A stretch of DNA of 37,915 nucleotides from the NCBI GenBank assembly GCA_019114415.1, contig DXFO01000005.1, positions 1-37,915 of the forward strand. Direction: 5' to 3'. The notes under the pieces are model-generated. The model worked only from the letters and a program-made list of their open reading frames with translations. It had not been told where the DNA came from and did not search any database. This document shows, one piece after another, positions 6,247 to 13,778 of the stretch. Source of the DNA: Candidatus Gemmiger faecavium (lineage in GTDB: Bacteria; Bacillota; Clostridia; Oscillospirales; Ruminococcaceae). Position 1 is the first letter of the stretch. Every line of letters begins with the position of its first letter. The translations under genes and the position numbers were made by a program.

Positions 6247-6468
6247 ATGGTGAGACAAGTCAAGGTTTCCAGCTTCTCCGAAGTCCAGGGGATCGTGTCT
6301 GCCGCCGCCAAGTGCGAAAACGATGTCGGCGTGCATGACATGCGGGGCAGCATCGCAGACGCAAAGAGCATTCTGGGCATGATGAGCCTGGATTACAGCA
6401 GCCCGGTGAACATCGTCTGCGAAAATGATAACGACATGGTCCGTGTCGTCCGCGCCATCCGTCAGTGA
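6247..6468 (+). CDS. HPr/Crh-like protein lacking the active-site histidine
   Basis: This 73-residue protein starts 8 bases after GGAGG. The segment DAKSILGMMSLDYSSPVNIVCEND matches the HPr region around regulatory Ser46 (KSIMGVMSL in Bacillus HPr), with Ser41 here in the equivalent place. The phosphocarrier motif GIHARPA with His15 is absent; the aligned stretch reads FSEVQGIVSAAAK. It therefore cannot act as a PEP-dependent phosphocarrier. It resembles Crh in keeping only the serine site, which in Bacillus is phosphorylated by HPr kinase and acts in carbon catabolite control. The gene is monocistronic, with its own promoter and terminator. The Crh-like role is inferred from the residue pattern. 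Confidence 0.8.
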   Translation: MVRQVKVSSFSEVQGIVSAAAKCENDVGVHDMRGSIADAKSILGMMSLDYSSPVNIVCENDNDMVRVVRAIRQ

Positions 6469-6505
6469 TGGCCTATAACAGGCCGGGAGCTTTCCCGGAC
6501 AACGA

Positions 6506-6545
6506 AACCGCCCCGGAGCACATTGTGCGCTCCGGGGCGGTTTTG
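6506..6545 (+). terminator. Terminator of the HPr-like gene
   Basis: A perfect 14-bp stem (AACCGCCCCGGAGC at 6506-6519, its complement at 6529-6542) is followed by TTTTGCTTT. Confidence 0.9.
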
Positions 6546-6595
6546 CTTTGTGATATTATGAAATTTTACGTTTTATCGTGAAATTTAAAGAGATG

Positions 6596-9529
6596 TCACT
6601 CGGTCCAGAAGGTAAAGGTAAAGCTGTCGCCCCGGTGCAGGGTGTAGCGGTAGGCTTCCAGCGGCAAAGCGCCCCAGCTGTCGTCACCGCCCGCGCCGCG
6701 CATTCCGGCCGCACAGCGGACAATGGTGCGGGTCACGGGGGGCAGCTGCCAGAAATGGCGGGCATTTTCCAGCTCGCCCGGGGTCCAGTGCCCGGCGGAG
6801 AGGATCATCTCTCCCGTGGTGGACAGGTGCAGGGAGGGCACGCCGTCCCCGGAAAGGGTCGCCTGGGTCACGCCGGTGTGGGCGCCGTTTTCCTGGGGGA
6901 CCATGTAGATGTCCTCGTCCTTGCCCACGGGATACTCCCAGCGGCCGAACATGGCGCCCCGCTCCCGGTCGGGCATGGTCTCCTCGGGGCCAAGACCCAG
7001 AATGGACACCCGGTCCAGACGGGCGGTCAGGGGCAGCAGCAGGCCGAACTCGGGGACCTCGGCGTCGCCGCCCTCCCAGGTCAGGGTCACGGTGCAGCGG
7101 CCCTGGTTGTCAAACTTCCACAGGGCTTCCACGCCTTCCTGTTCCGCGGTGGCCAGGCGGTAGTGAACCCGCACGCCGCCGCGCACCCGCTCCACGGCAT
7201 CCGCCTGGGCGTAACGGCCTGCCTGCGCCCATTTGGCAAAATGGAAGGGCATGGCGGCACCGTCGTCGTTGCAGGTGGGGGCGCGCCAGAAGTTCAGCTC
7301 AGCGGGGCCGTCCAGCAGCTCCACCCCGCGGCGGCGCAGGGAGACAAGCCGCCCTGAGTTGCGGTTGATGATGAACCCGTAGTCGCCGTTGGTCACACCG
7401 TAGTTGAAGTCACAGTCGGCAAACAGGGCGTCGTCGGCGGGGACGCTGTCCACGGCGGGACGCCGGTCAAAGATACTCTGTCCCTGAGCTACCACGAACC
7501 CGGCATCGGCCCAGGACGTGGCTTCCCGCAGGCAGACGGTCACGTCCACCGTCCACAGGCCGTCACCCTGGGGCAGGGGGAAAGGCAGGGGCAGAGTGCA
7601 GCTTTCACTGGGAGCCAGTGCCTGCCGCAGCGTGGCGGAGCGGCGGAGCTCGCCGTCACAGTTCAGGGTCACACGCAGGTCATACCGATCCAGATCGGTA
7701 AACAGGCAGCGGTTGCACAGCCGGATGCCGTCGGCATCCACCTGGATGACAAAGTCCTGATAGACTCCGCGCACCGCCTGCATTTTGGCGCTGTTGCGGC
7801 GGTCACCGGTGACCAGACCATCGGTGCAGAACTCGCCGTCGTGAGGCCGCTCACCAAAATCGCCGCCGTAGACCAGCACCCGGCGTCCGTCGGGCAGCTG
7901 CCGCCACAGGGAATGGTCCATGTACTCCCACAAAAATCCGCCCTGATACAAGGGGTCCTGCCAGGCAAGCTCGGTGTATTCCTCCAGTGCCCCGCAGGAG
8001 TTGCCCATGGAGTGACCGTACTCGCACAAAATCATGGGCTTGTCCCGGTGCTCGGCCAAAAATTCCCGTACCTTGGCGGCAGGCGGATACATCTGGCTTT
8101 CGATGTCGCTGGTATCGTTGTAACGGCGGTCGTGGGCAACGCCCTCATAATGCACCACGCGGCCGGGGTCTGCCTGACGGAGATAGTCATGCATGGCTTT
8201 GAGGGTCTCGCCGCCGTAACTCTCGTTGCCGCAGCTCCAGATCAGCACGCAGGCATGGTTTTTGTCCCGCTCATACATGGCTTCGGCACGGGCCAGCACG
8301 GCGTCCCGCCATTCGGGATGACCGTCGGGCAGAGTGCGGTCGTCGGGATGGATGCCGTCGGGCTTTTCCCAGCTGCCATGGGTCTCCAGATTGGTCTCGT
8401 CAATGACATACAGGCCATACCGGTCGCACAGGTCGTATAAAAAATTTCGGTTGGGATAATGGCTGGTGCGGATGGCATTGACGTTGTGCTGTTTCAGGTT
8501 GATGATGTCCCATTCCGTCTCCTCATAGGTGACGGCACGGCCGTGCTCAGCGCTCCACTCATGGCGGTCCACGCCTTTGAATACAATGCGCTTGCCGTTG
8601 AGGGTCATGACCCCGTCCCGGATGCCGAATTCCCGCACACCGATGTCCAGGCTGCTCCGCTCGATGACGTTTCCGTCGGTGTCCAGCAGTTCGACACACA
8701 GGGGATACAGGTTGGGAGCCTCAGCGCTCCAGAGCCGGGGATGGTCGATGCCTGCCTTGACGCAGACGGTCTCCCCGGCGGGCAGCTGCCAGCTGTGGCC
8801 GTCCAGGGTCAGACGCAGGGCGGCGGCTGCACCGGCATTTTCCAGACGGCAGTCCGCCTGCACAGCAGCGCTGCCGTCGGCATTCAGGGCAGTCTGCACC
8901 CGGATGTCCGCCAGATGGGCGTCGGGCGTAGTAAAGAGGGTGACGGGGCGGAACAGTCCGCTCATCCGCCAGAAATCCTGATCCTCCAGCCAGCTGCCGG
9001 AGCAGAACCGGTAGACCCGGGCCACCAGCTCGTTTTCACCGGGATGTACCAGCTCGGTCAGATCAAACTCGGCGGTGTCAAAGCTGCTTTCCGAGTAACC
9101 CGCAAACACGCCGTTGCACCACAGGGCCAGGGCGCTGTCGGCACCCTCGAAACGGATGCGGCAGCGCTGCCAGGTCTCGGGCAGAACAAAGGTGCGGCGG
9201 TACTCGCCGGTGGGGTTCCAGCGCTGGGGGATCTGGCCGGGGCGGATGGACTCATGCCCGTCCCAGGGGTACTGCTTGTTGACGTACTGGGGCGTGCCGA
9301 AGGGATAGTCGGGGCCGCCCTGCAGCTGGATGTGGCCGGGAACACGGATCTGCGTCCAGGGGGTAAAGTCTCCGTCGGGGCGGGGTGCCCAGCGGAAGTC
9401 CCACAGGCCGTCCAGGGGCAGTTCACAGCTTTCCCCGCTGCCGAAGCAGAACCGGTGGGAGGAATGTGCCGGCAGGCGTCCCAGGGCAAAGACCCCGGGA
9501 TCGGCCAGCATGGTCTCGGAAAATTGCAT
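6596..9529 (-). CDS. Beta-galactosidase, glycoside hydrolase family 2 (LacZ type)
   Basis: This 977-residue cytoplasmic enzyme hydrolyses beta-galactosides such as lactose. It has the full LacZ layout: an N-terminal jelly-roll sugar-binding domain with LEDQDFWRMSGLFR, an immunoglobulin-like domain, and a TIM barrel with FKGVDRHEW and AIRTSHYPN. The acid/base glutamate lies in WSCGNES (about residue 434), the nucleophile in LCEYGHSMGNS (about residue 502), and a C-terminal beta-galactosidase small-chain domain follows. Length is close to E. coli LacZ (1023). There is no signal peptide. The start at 9529 has AAGGAGACAGG upstream. It stands alone without a linked lactose permease, so its sugar source must be supplied by a transporter elsewhere. 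Confidence 0.95.
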   Translation of the reverse strand: MQFSETMLADPGVFALGRLPAHSSHRFCFGSGESCELPLDGLWDFRWAPRPDGDFTPWTQIRVPGHIQLQGGPDYPFGTPQYVNKQYPWDGHESIRPGQIPQRWNPTGEYRRTFVLPETWQRCRIRFEGADSALALWCNGVFAGYSESSFDTAEFDLTELVHPGENELVARVYRFCSGSWLEDQDFWRMSGLFRPVTLFTTPDAHLADIRVQTALNADGSAAVQADCRLENAGAAAALRLTLDGHSWQLPAGETVCVKAGIDHPRLWSAEAPNLYPLCVELLDTDGNVIERSSLDIGVREFGIRDGVMTLNGKRIVFKGVDRHEWSAEHGRAVTYEETEWDIINLKQHNVNAIRTSHYPNRNFLYDLCDRYGLYVIDETNLETHGSWEKPDGIHPDDRTLPDGHPEWRDAVLARAEAMYERDKNHACVLIWSCGNESYGGETLKAMHDYLRQADPGRVVHYEGVAHDRRYNDTSDIESQMYPPAAKVREFLAEHRDKPMILCEYGHSMGNSCGALEEYTELAWQDPLYQGGFLWEYMDHSLWRQLPDGRRVLVYGGDFGERPHDGEFCTDGLVTGDRRNSAKMQAVRGVYQDFVIQVDADGIRLCNRCLFTDLDRYDLRVTLNCDGELRRSATLRQALAPSESCTLPLPFPLPQGDGLWTVDVTVCLREATSWADAGFVVAQGQSIFDRRPAVDSVPADDALFADCDFNYGVTNGDYGFIINRNSGRLVSLRRRGVELLDGPAELNFWRAPTCNDDGAAMPFHFAKWAQAGRYAQADAVERVRGGVRVHYRLATAEQEGVEALWKFDNQGRCTVTLTWEGGDAEVPEFGLLLPLTARLDRVSILGLGPEETMPDRERGAMFGRWEYPVGKDEDIYMVPQENGAHTGVTQATLSGDGVPSLHLSTTGEMILSAGHWTPGELENARHFWQLPPVTRTIVRCAAGMRGAGGDDSWGALPLEAYRYTLHRGDSFTFTFWTE

Positions 9530-9586
9530 ATGCCTGTCTCCTTGTCCGCCTGCCGCACATCCGGCAGGTCACAAATCTTTGATTTA

Positions 9587-9615
9587 ATGATACTGGCTGA
9601 GGGCCGCGGCGGCAA
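9587..9615 (-). promoter_or_regulatory. Probable promoter of the beta-galactosidase gene
   Basis: Minus strand: -35 TTGCCG at 9610-9615, 17-nt spacer, -10 TATCAT at 9587-9592, about 60 bases before the start codon. No operator or catabolite site is recognised with confidence. Confidence 0.5.
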
Positions 9616-9683
9616 TGGAAAATCGTGCCGTCCGGGCCGGATTTTTCTGGATTTTTCGGGCATGACGAAAGAGGGGCGCGGGC

Positions 9684-9712
9684 TTTACAGAAGCAGCAAA
9701 AAAGTATACAAT
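9684..9712 (+). promoter_or_regulatory. Promoter of the DtxR-family regulator
   Basis: -35 TTTACA at 9684-9689, 17-nt spacer, -10 TACAAT at 9707-9712. Downstream, the leader carries a hairpin with perfect 8-bp arms GCGGCCTG (9733-9740) and CAGGCCGC (9758-9765) just before the ribosome site. Confidence 0.6.
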
Positions 9713-9800
9713 ATTCTATAAATTTATGATTTGCGGCCTGCCATGAGATTTTGCAGACAGGCCGCGGAAGGTGCAGTTCCCGGAAGGAGGCTCTCTGCCC

Positions 9801-10178
9801 ATGCGCTCTACTGAGTCCCGTGAAGATTATCTTGAAACCATCCTGGTCCTCAGCCAGGAAAAGCCCTATGTGCGCAGTGTCGACGTTGCCGAACGCCTCG
9901 GCGTGACCAAGCCCAGTGTCAGCCGCGCCATCAGCCTGCTGCGTACCGCCGGTATGATCCGGATGGACCCCCGCGACGGCGCCCTGACCCTCACCGAGGA
10001 AGGCCGCAGCGTGGCGGAGCATGTCTATGACCGGCACCGTCTGCTGACCAGCGTGCTGACTTCCCTGGGGGTGGACGAGACCATCGCCGCCCAGGATGCC
10101 TGCCGGATCGAGCATGTGGTCAGCGAGGAGACCATGGACTGCCTGCGCGCCCACATGAAACAGCACGGCGGCCAGTAA
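9801..10178 (+). CDS. DtxR/MntR-family metal-dependent transcriptional regulator
   Basis: This 125-residue protein has an N-terminal winged helix-turn-helix (residues 5-65; SVDVAERLGVTKPSVSRAIS) and a short metal-binding dimerisation domain. Candidate ligands are Asp9, Glu12, His79, Cys101, Glu104 and His105. The ACRIEHVVS motif has cysteine, as in DtxR (ACRWEHVMS), rather than the glutamate of Bacillus MntR. The protein nevertheless has MntR's short two-domain length and lacks the SH3-like domain. Metal specificity (iron or manganese) is therefore unclear. The ATG at 9801 is chosen because GGAAGGAGG precedes it by 10 bases; an upstream in-frame GTG at 9771 has no such site. Single-gene transcript with its own promoter and terminator. 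Confidence 0.9.
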   Translation: MRSTESREDYLETILVLSQEKPYVRSVDVAERLGVTKPSVSRAISLLRTAGMIRMDPRDGALTLTEEGRSVAEHVYDRHRLLTSVLTSLGVDETIAAQDACRIEHVVSEETMDCLRAHMKQHGGQ

Positions 10179-10216
10179 ACGGCCCGCGGGGCGCGGAAAG
10201 CAAGATTGCACAGCAC

Positions 10217-10254
10217 AAAAGCGGCAGCTCCTGACCGGGGAGCTGCCGCTTTTT
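10217..10254 (+). terminator. Terminator of the DtxR-family gene
   Basis: A 15-bp stem (AAAAGCGGCAGCTCC with GGAGCTGCCGCTTTT) is followed by a T run. Confidence 0.9.
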
Positions 10255-10644
10255 GAATAGGGGGAATATAGGAAGGATGAAAAAGAAGGAAGGTTTGTTT
10301 GTGCCGCCCAAAAGGAGGAGCGCGGCCGGATCGGTGTGACGCGGCGGCATCCTCCTTCTGGGGGCATACCGGGGGAAGTATGCGATCTATATAAAAAGCC
10401 TTTCGGCATTGTTGGTTGTCTGGCCGCCGCCGGGCTGCTGCCCTCGCATGGCGGAAGTACCAGTGAATGTATCGGCATTGGCGCTTGCTGCCGTAAGTCT
10501 TGTTTGACTATGCCTAAAGTATATATGCCGCATATGGAAAACTTATAAAAGGAATTTGAAAAATTTGGCAAGAATCCTTGAATAAATTTTTACTTTGGAT
10601 ACCTGTTATCAAAAATGCTGGAAAAGCCTTTGAATACGGGATGA
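10255..10644. other. Gene-free region with hairpin potential
   Basis: About 390 bases with no convincing gene. The only frames are a 20-codon frame at 10277 (MKKKEGLFVPPKRR...) whose purine-rich upstream sequence sits too close to its ATG, and a 70-codon frame at 10336 with non-protein-like composition. It contains a long-range inverted repeat AAGGAGGA/TCCTCCTT (about 10313-10357) enclosing GC-rich sequence, and GCATAC-N8-GTATGC near 10363-10385. The right half is AT-rich. Confidence 0.4.
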
Positions 10645-10700
10645 AAAACAAAAACGGACGGCGGGAACGCTTTCTTGAAAAAGAGCGTTCCCGCCGTCCG
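10645..10700 (-). terminator. Terminator of the metQNI operon
   Basis: A perfect 17-bp stem (10655-10671 with 10684-10700) is followed on the minus strand by TTTTTGTTTTT. It starts about 20 bases after the metI stop codon. Confidence 0.92.
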
Positions 10701-10721
10701 GGCTTGCTTGTATGGGGAAAA

Positions 10722-11420
10722 TTACCGCCGCAGGCGCTTGTCGCACCGGACGGAAAGCCGGGTGCCGAGGGACTGGAAAATCTGTACCAGAATGACCAGC
10801 AGCGCCGTGGCCACCACCATGATGAGGTACTTGTATTTATAGTAGCCGTAGTTGATGGCGATCTGGCCCAGACCGCCGCCGCCGATGATGCCGGCCATGG
10901 CGGAGTAGCCCAGAATGGTAGTCAGGGCAATGGTGACGTTGGCGATCAGGCTGGGCAGGCTTTCGGGGACCATGACCCGGGAGATGATCTGGAACGGGGT
11001 GGCGCCCATGCTCTGGGCAGCCTCAATGACGCCGGGGTCCACCTCCCGCAGGCTGGTCTCCACCAGGCGGGCCACAAAGGGGAAGGATGCCACCACCAGC
11101 GGTACGATGGAAGCCAGCGTACCGATGGATGTTCCCATGATGAGCCGGGACAGGGGGATGGCCGCGATCATGAGGATGAGGAAGGGAACGCTGCGCAGCA
11201 GGTTGATGACGGTGTTGATGACCGCCATGAGCCAGCGGGGCAGGGGCAGGATGCCGTCCTTTTCCCCCACCACCAGCAGCACGCCCAAAGGCAGGCCGAT
11301 GACCATGGCCAGCAGGGTGGACAGCACGGTGGCGTACAGGCTTTCCCAGGTGGCAAAGGGCAGGTTGGGCAGATTGTCCACCAGGGTCAGCCATTCATCC
11401 GATGCAAAAAAAGCGCTCAT
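10722..11420 (-). CDS. metI: Methionine ABC transporter permease
   Basis: This 232-residue inner-membrane permease has about five transmembrane helices and the conserved cytoplasmic EAA loop, here VIEAAQSMGATPFQIISRVM, which docks onto the ATPase. It belongs to the MetI/YaeE group that imports D- and L-methionine with MetN and MetQ. The ATG at 11420 overlaps the metN stop as ATGA and has GAGGAGG about 10 bases upstream, so translation is coupled. It is the last gene of metQ-metN-metI and is followed by a strong terminator. The family call is firm; substrate specificity rests on the operon and on the methionine leader peptide upstream. Confidence 0.93.
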   Translation of the reverse strand: MSAFFASDEWLTLVDNLPNLPFATWESLYATVLSTLLAMVIGLPLGVLLVVGEKDGILPLPRWLMAVINTVINLLRSVPFLILMIAAIPLSRLIMGTSIGTLASIVPLVVASFPFVARLVETSLREVDPGVIEAAQSMGATPFQIISRVMVPESLPSLIANVTIALTTILGYSAMAGIIGGGGLGQIAINYGYYKYKYLIMVVATALLVILVQIFQSLGTRLSVRCDKRLRR

Positions 11421-12421
11421 GCCTGCTTCACCTCCTCAAAACTCAGGCCGGGATAGTTGGCGATATAGTCGATGGCACGCTGTGCGGCGGCTTCATCCTC
11501 GGGCAGGGCCAGCAGCATGCTGCCCAGGGTCTGGCCGTTGACGATGCGGGTATCCGCCGCAATGATGGAGACCAGAGCATTGCACTCGATGGCCAGGCTT
11601 GCCACCAGCGGTTTGTCGGTGGTCTGGGTGCCGTTGAAGGCAACGCGGACCATCCGGCGGCCGGGGACCAGCTCGCTCTGCGCCGCGCCTGCGGGGAAAA
11701 CCAGCTTGCGGGCGGCTGCGGTGCGCGGGTTGGAGAAGATCTGTCCCACGTCGCCCTGCTCCACTACGTGGCCGCCGTCCAGGATGGCGACCCGGTTGCA
11801 GATCTCTTCCACCACGCTCATCTGGTGGGTGATGACCACCACGGTGATGCCCAGCTCCCGGTTGATCTTTTTGATCAGCTGCAAAATGGAATGGGTGGTG
11901 TTGGGGTCCAGGGCACTGGTGGCTTCGTCACACAGCAGCACCTTGGGATCGGTGGCCAGAGCGCGGGCAATGGCGATGCGCTGCTTCTGTCCGCCGGAAA
12001 GCTGCGCCGGGTAGGCTTCCGCCTTGTCGGGCAGGCCGACCAGTTCCAGCAGCTGGCGGGCGCGGGCCTCGGCCTCCGCCTTGGGACGGCCGGCCAGTTC
12101 CAGCGGGAAACAGATGTTTTTCAGGCAGTTCCTTTGCATCAGCAGGTTGAACTGTTGAAAGATCATGGCGATCTCACGCCGGGCGGAGCGCAGTTGTGCC
12201 GGGGAGAGGGTCTGCATTTCCTTGCCGTTGACGGCCACAAGGCCCTCGTCGGGGCGTTCCAGCATGTTGATGCAGCGCACCAGCGTGGATTTGCCTGCGC
12301 CGGACATGCCGATGATGCCGAAGATGTCTCCATCCCGGATGGTCAGCGAAATGTCCTCCAGCGCCACGACGGTGCCGCCCTGGGTGGTGAACCGCTTGGT
12401 CAGGTTTTGTATCTCGATCAT
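11417..12421 (-). CDS. metN: Methionine ABC transporter ATP-binding protein
   Basis: This 334-residue ATPase has Walker A GMSGAGKST (about residues 38-46), the ABC signature LSGGQKQRIAIARAL, Walker B VLLCDEATSALDP and a switch-histidine region VVVITHQM. The C-terminal 75 or so residues form a NIL domain (ECNALVSIIAADTRIVNG), the methionine-sensing domain that shuts down transport when intracellular methionine is high. ATG 12421 is preferred over an in-frame TTG at 12427 because AGGAGG lies 10 bases before the ATG and only 4 before the TTG. It overlaps metI by 4 bases and follows metQ after about 75 bases. Confidence 0.95.
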   Translation of the reverse strand: MIEIQNLTKRFTTQGGTVVALEDISLTIRDGDIFGIIGMSGAGKSTLVRCINMLERPDEGLVAVNGKEMQTLSPAQLRSARREIAMIFQQFNLLMQRNCLKNICFPLELAGRPKAEAEARARQLLELVGLPDKAEAYPAQLSGGQKQRIAIARALATDPKVLLCDEATSALDPNTTHSILQLIKKINRELGITVVVITHQMSVVEEICNRVAILDGGHVVEQGDVGQIFSNPRTAAARKLVFPAGAAQSELVPGRRMVRVAFNGTQTTDKPLVASLAIECNALVSIIAADTRIVNGQTLGSMLLALPEDEAAAQRAIDYIANYPGLSFEEVKQA

Positions 12422-12497
12422 CTGCAAAGGACCTCCTGCATGGGGTGCCGGGGGGACCGGCTATTATTATAAGGTATCCGGCACAGGGCCGGGGACA

Positions 12498-13427
12498 TCA
12501 GAACAGGGGAACGACTGCGCCGCCGAAGTTCTCGTCAATGAAGCTGCGGACGGCGTCGCTCTGCAGGGCGGCGGCCAGGGCCAGGATGGCGGGATCGCTC
12601 TCCCGGCCTTCCTTGACGACCAGGACGTTGGGGTAGATCTGGGCGGCCTCGGAGTCGGCGCTCTCAGCGGCCAGGGCGTCCTTGGCGGAGGAGAAGCCTG
12701 CCTGGGTGGCGTAGTTGCCGTTGATGACGGCCATGTCCACGTCGGCCAGGGTGCGGGGCAGCTGGGCAGCCTCCATCTCAACGATCTCCAGGTTCTTGGG
12801 GTTGGAGGTGATGTCGTTCTTGGTGGCGGTCAGGCCGGCGTCGGGATCCAGCTCGATCAGGCCCTGGGCGGCCAGCAGCTGCAGGGCGCGGGCCTCGTTG
12901 CTGGTGTCGTTGGGGACGGAGATCTTGGCGCCGTCGGCCAGCTCGTCGATGCTCTTGGTCTTGCCCGGGTACAGGCCCAGGGGCTCGTAGTGGATCTCAG
13001 CCACGGAGACCAGATGGGTGCCGTTTTCCTCGTTGAAGTTGTTCAGGTAATCCTGATGCTGGAAGTAGTTGGCGTCCACCTCGCCGCTCTCGGTGACCAT
13101 GTTGGGCTGGACGTAGTCGGTGAACTCGACGACTTCCAGTTTGATGCCCGCCTGGGCCAGAATGTCCCCGGCCACGGCCAGGATCTCGGCGTGGGGCGTG
13201 GGGGAGGCGGCGACCTTGATGGTGGTGCCGTTCAGGGAAGCGTAGTCGATGCTCTCGTCAAAACCGTCGCCGGTGAAGGTGCCTGCCGTCTCGTCAGAGG
13301 CGGTCTGGCTGCCCTGGGAAGCGTCGGCGGTGGTGTCGGAAGCGGCGGACGAAGAAGTGTCCTGACCGCAGGCGGCCAGGCTGAGCGCCAGCACAGCGGC
13401 CAGCGCGGCGGAAATCAGCTTTTTCAT
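12498..13427 (-). CDS. metQ: Methionine-binding lipoprotein (NlpA/MetQ family)
   Basis: This 309-residue substrate-binding lipoprotein of the MetNIQ importer has a signal peptide MKKLISAALAAVLALS with lipobox LAAC (Cys20) and a Ser/Thr/Asp-rich linker. It continues into an NlpA-type binding domain with IKVAASPTPHAEIL, VEFTDYVQPN, ANYFQHQDYL and AVINGNYATQAG. The ATG at 13427 is set by AGGAGG upstream and the signal peptide; longer in-frame extensions lack both. The start overlaps the stop of a 36-codon frame as ATGA, so its translation may depend on that frame. The long leader carries a methionine-codon-rich peptide and an intrinsic terminator, pointing to attenuation control by methionine supply. 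Confidence 0.94.
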   Translation of the reverse strand: MKKLISAALAAVLALSLAACGQDTSSSAASDTTADASQGSQTASDETAGTFTGDGFDESIDYASLNGTTIKVAASPTPHAEILAVAGDILAQAGIKLEVVEFTDYVQPNMVTESGEVDANYFQHQDYLNNFNEENGTHLVSVAEIHYEPLGLYPGKTKSIDELADGAKISVPNDTSNEARALQLLAAQGLIELDPDAGLTATKNDITSNPKNLEIVEMEAAQLPRTLADVDMAVINGNYATQAGFSSAKDALAAESADSEAAQIYPNVLVVKEGRESDPAILALAAALQSDAVRSFIDENFGGAVVPLF

Positions 13428-13534
13428 GATGGAATCCTCCTGTTTTTGTGTTTCTGCAAAGTAACCGGTGCGGGGCAATGTGCGGTGCGGCACATTCGGA
13501 TACCGGGCTGTTTGCAGGCGGGGCCGGTCCTCAT
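13424..13534 (-). CDS. 36-residue small ORF coupled to metQ
   Basis: The ATG at 13534 follows AGAGGAGG by 8 bases, one of the strongest ribosome sites in the window. The TGA overlaps the metQ ATG as ATGA. The peptide begins MRTGPACKQPGIRMCRTAHC and is basic, with three cysteines and no hydrophobic segment. It lies after the leader terminator, so it is translated only in transcripts that read through. Its likely role is translational coupling that delivers ribosomes to metQ, or a regulatory peptide. Because the metQ ribosome site (AGG AGG) lies inside it, active translation could open or block that site. It is too short for homology recognition by eye. Confidence 0.55.
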   Translation of the reverse strand: MRTGPACKQPGIRMCRTAHCPAPVTLQKHKNRRIPS

Positions 13535-13587
13535 TGCAGAAACCTCCTCTTTCCAAAGTTTGAAAACCCACGGCAGCAGATACGGGC

Positions 13588-13621
13588 AAAAGAAAAAGGA
13601 CAGGACGCCTGCGGCGTCCTG
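13588..13621 (-). terminator. Attenuator terminator in the metQNI leader
   Basis: A perfect 9-bp stem CAGGACGCC-GCA-GGCGTCCTG (13621-13601) is followed by TCC and TTTTTCTTTT on the minus strand. It lies 16 bases after the stop codon of the methionine-rich leader peptide and about 160 bases before metQ. This is the expected place for an attenuator and not for an operon end. Confidence 0.85.
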
Positions 13622-13637
13622 CCCCTTGAATGTCCCG

Positions 13638-13727
13638 TCATACACCCGTAAAGGCGCACAGGGAAGCAAGCACAGGCTGCCGCGGCATACTGTACATGCA
13701 CATCATCATGGCATCACGACGGTACAT
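13638..13727 (-). CDS. Methionine-rich leader peptide of the metQNI operon, 29 residues
   Basis: The ATG at 13727 has GGAAGGAG (13737-13744) 9 bases upstream. The peptide begins MYRRDAMMMCMYSM: six methionine codons in the first fourteen, three of them consecutive (codons 7-9). It ends in TGA at 13638-13640. An intrinsic terminator starts 16 bases later. Classical leader peptides (TrpL, HisL, ThrL) have exactly this layout: scarcity of the cognate aminoacyl-tRNA stalls the ribosome on the codon run and favours an antiterminator. A candidate antiterminator pairs codons 18-20 (CCTGTGCTT, 13668-13676) with AAGGGGCAGG (13618-13627) across nine positions with one mismatch. It overlaps the terminator's 5' arm. 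A ribosome at the stop codon would cover AAGGGG and let the terminator form. The mechanism is inferred; codons, ribosome site and terminator are seen. Confidence 0.75.
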   Translation of the reverse strand: MYRRDAMMMCMYSMPRQPVLASLCAFTGV

Positions 13728-13748
13728 CGACGGCATCTCCTTCCCTAA

Positions 13749-13763
13749 CGCCCGTGCCGGGCG
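13749..13763 (-). other. 5'-end hairpin of the metQNI leader RNA
   Basis: A perfect 6-bp stem CGCCCG-GCA-CGGGCG lies between the promoter and the leader-peptide ribosome site. It may protect the RNA 5' end or pause polymerase. Confidence 0.5.
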
Positions 13764-13778
13764 GTTTTCATGGTTTAG

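Noticed and set aside
10336..10548. 70-codon plus-strand frame after the DtxR-family gene
   Set aside because: No ribosome site, unlike-protein composition, and it spans a hairpin and AT-rich sequence.
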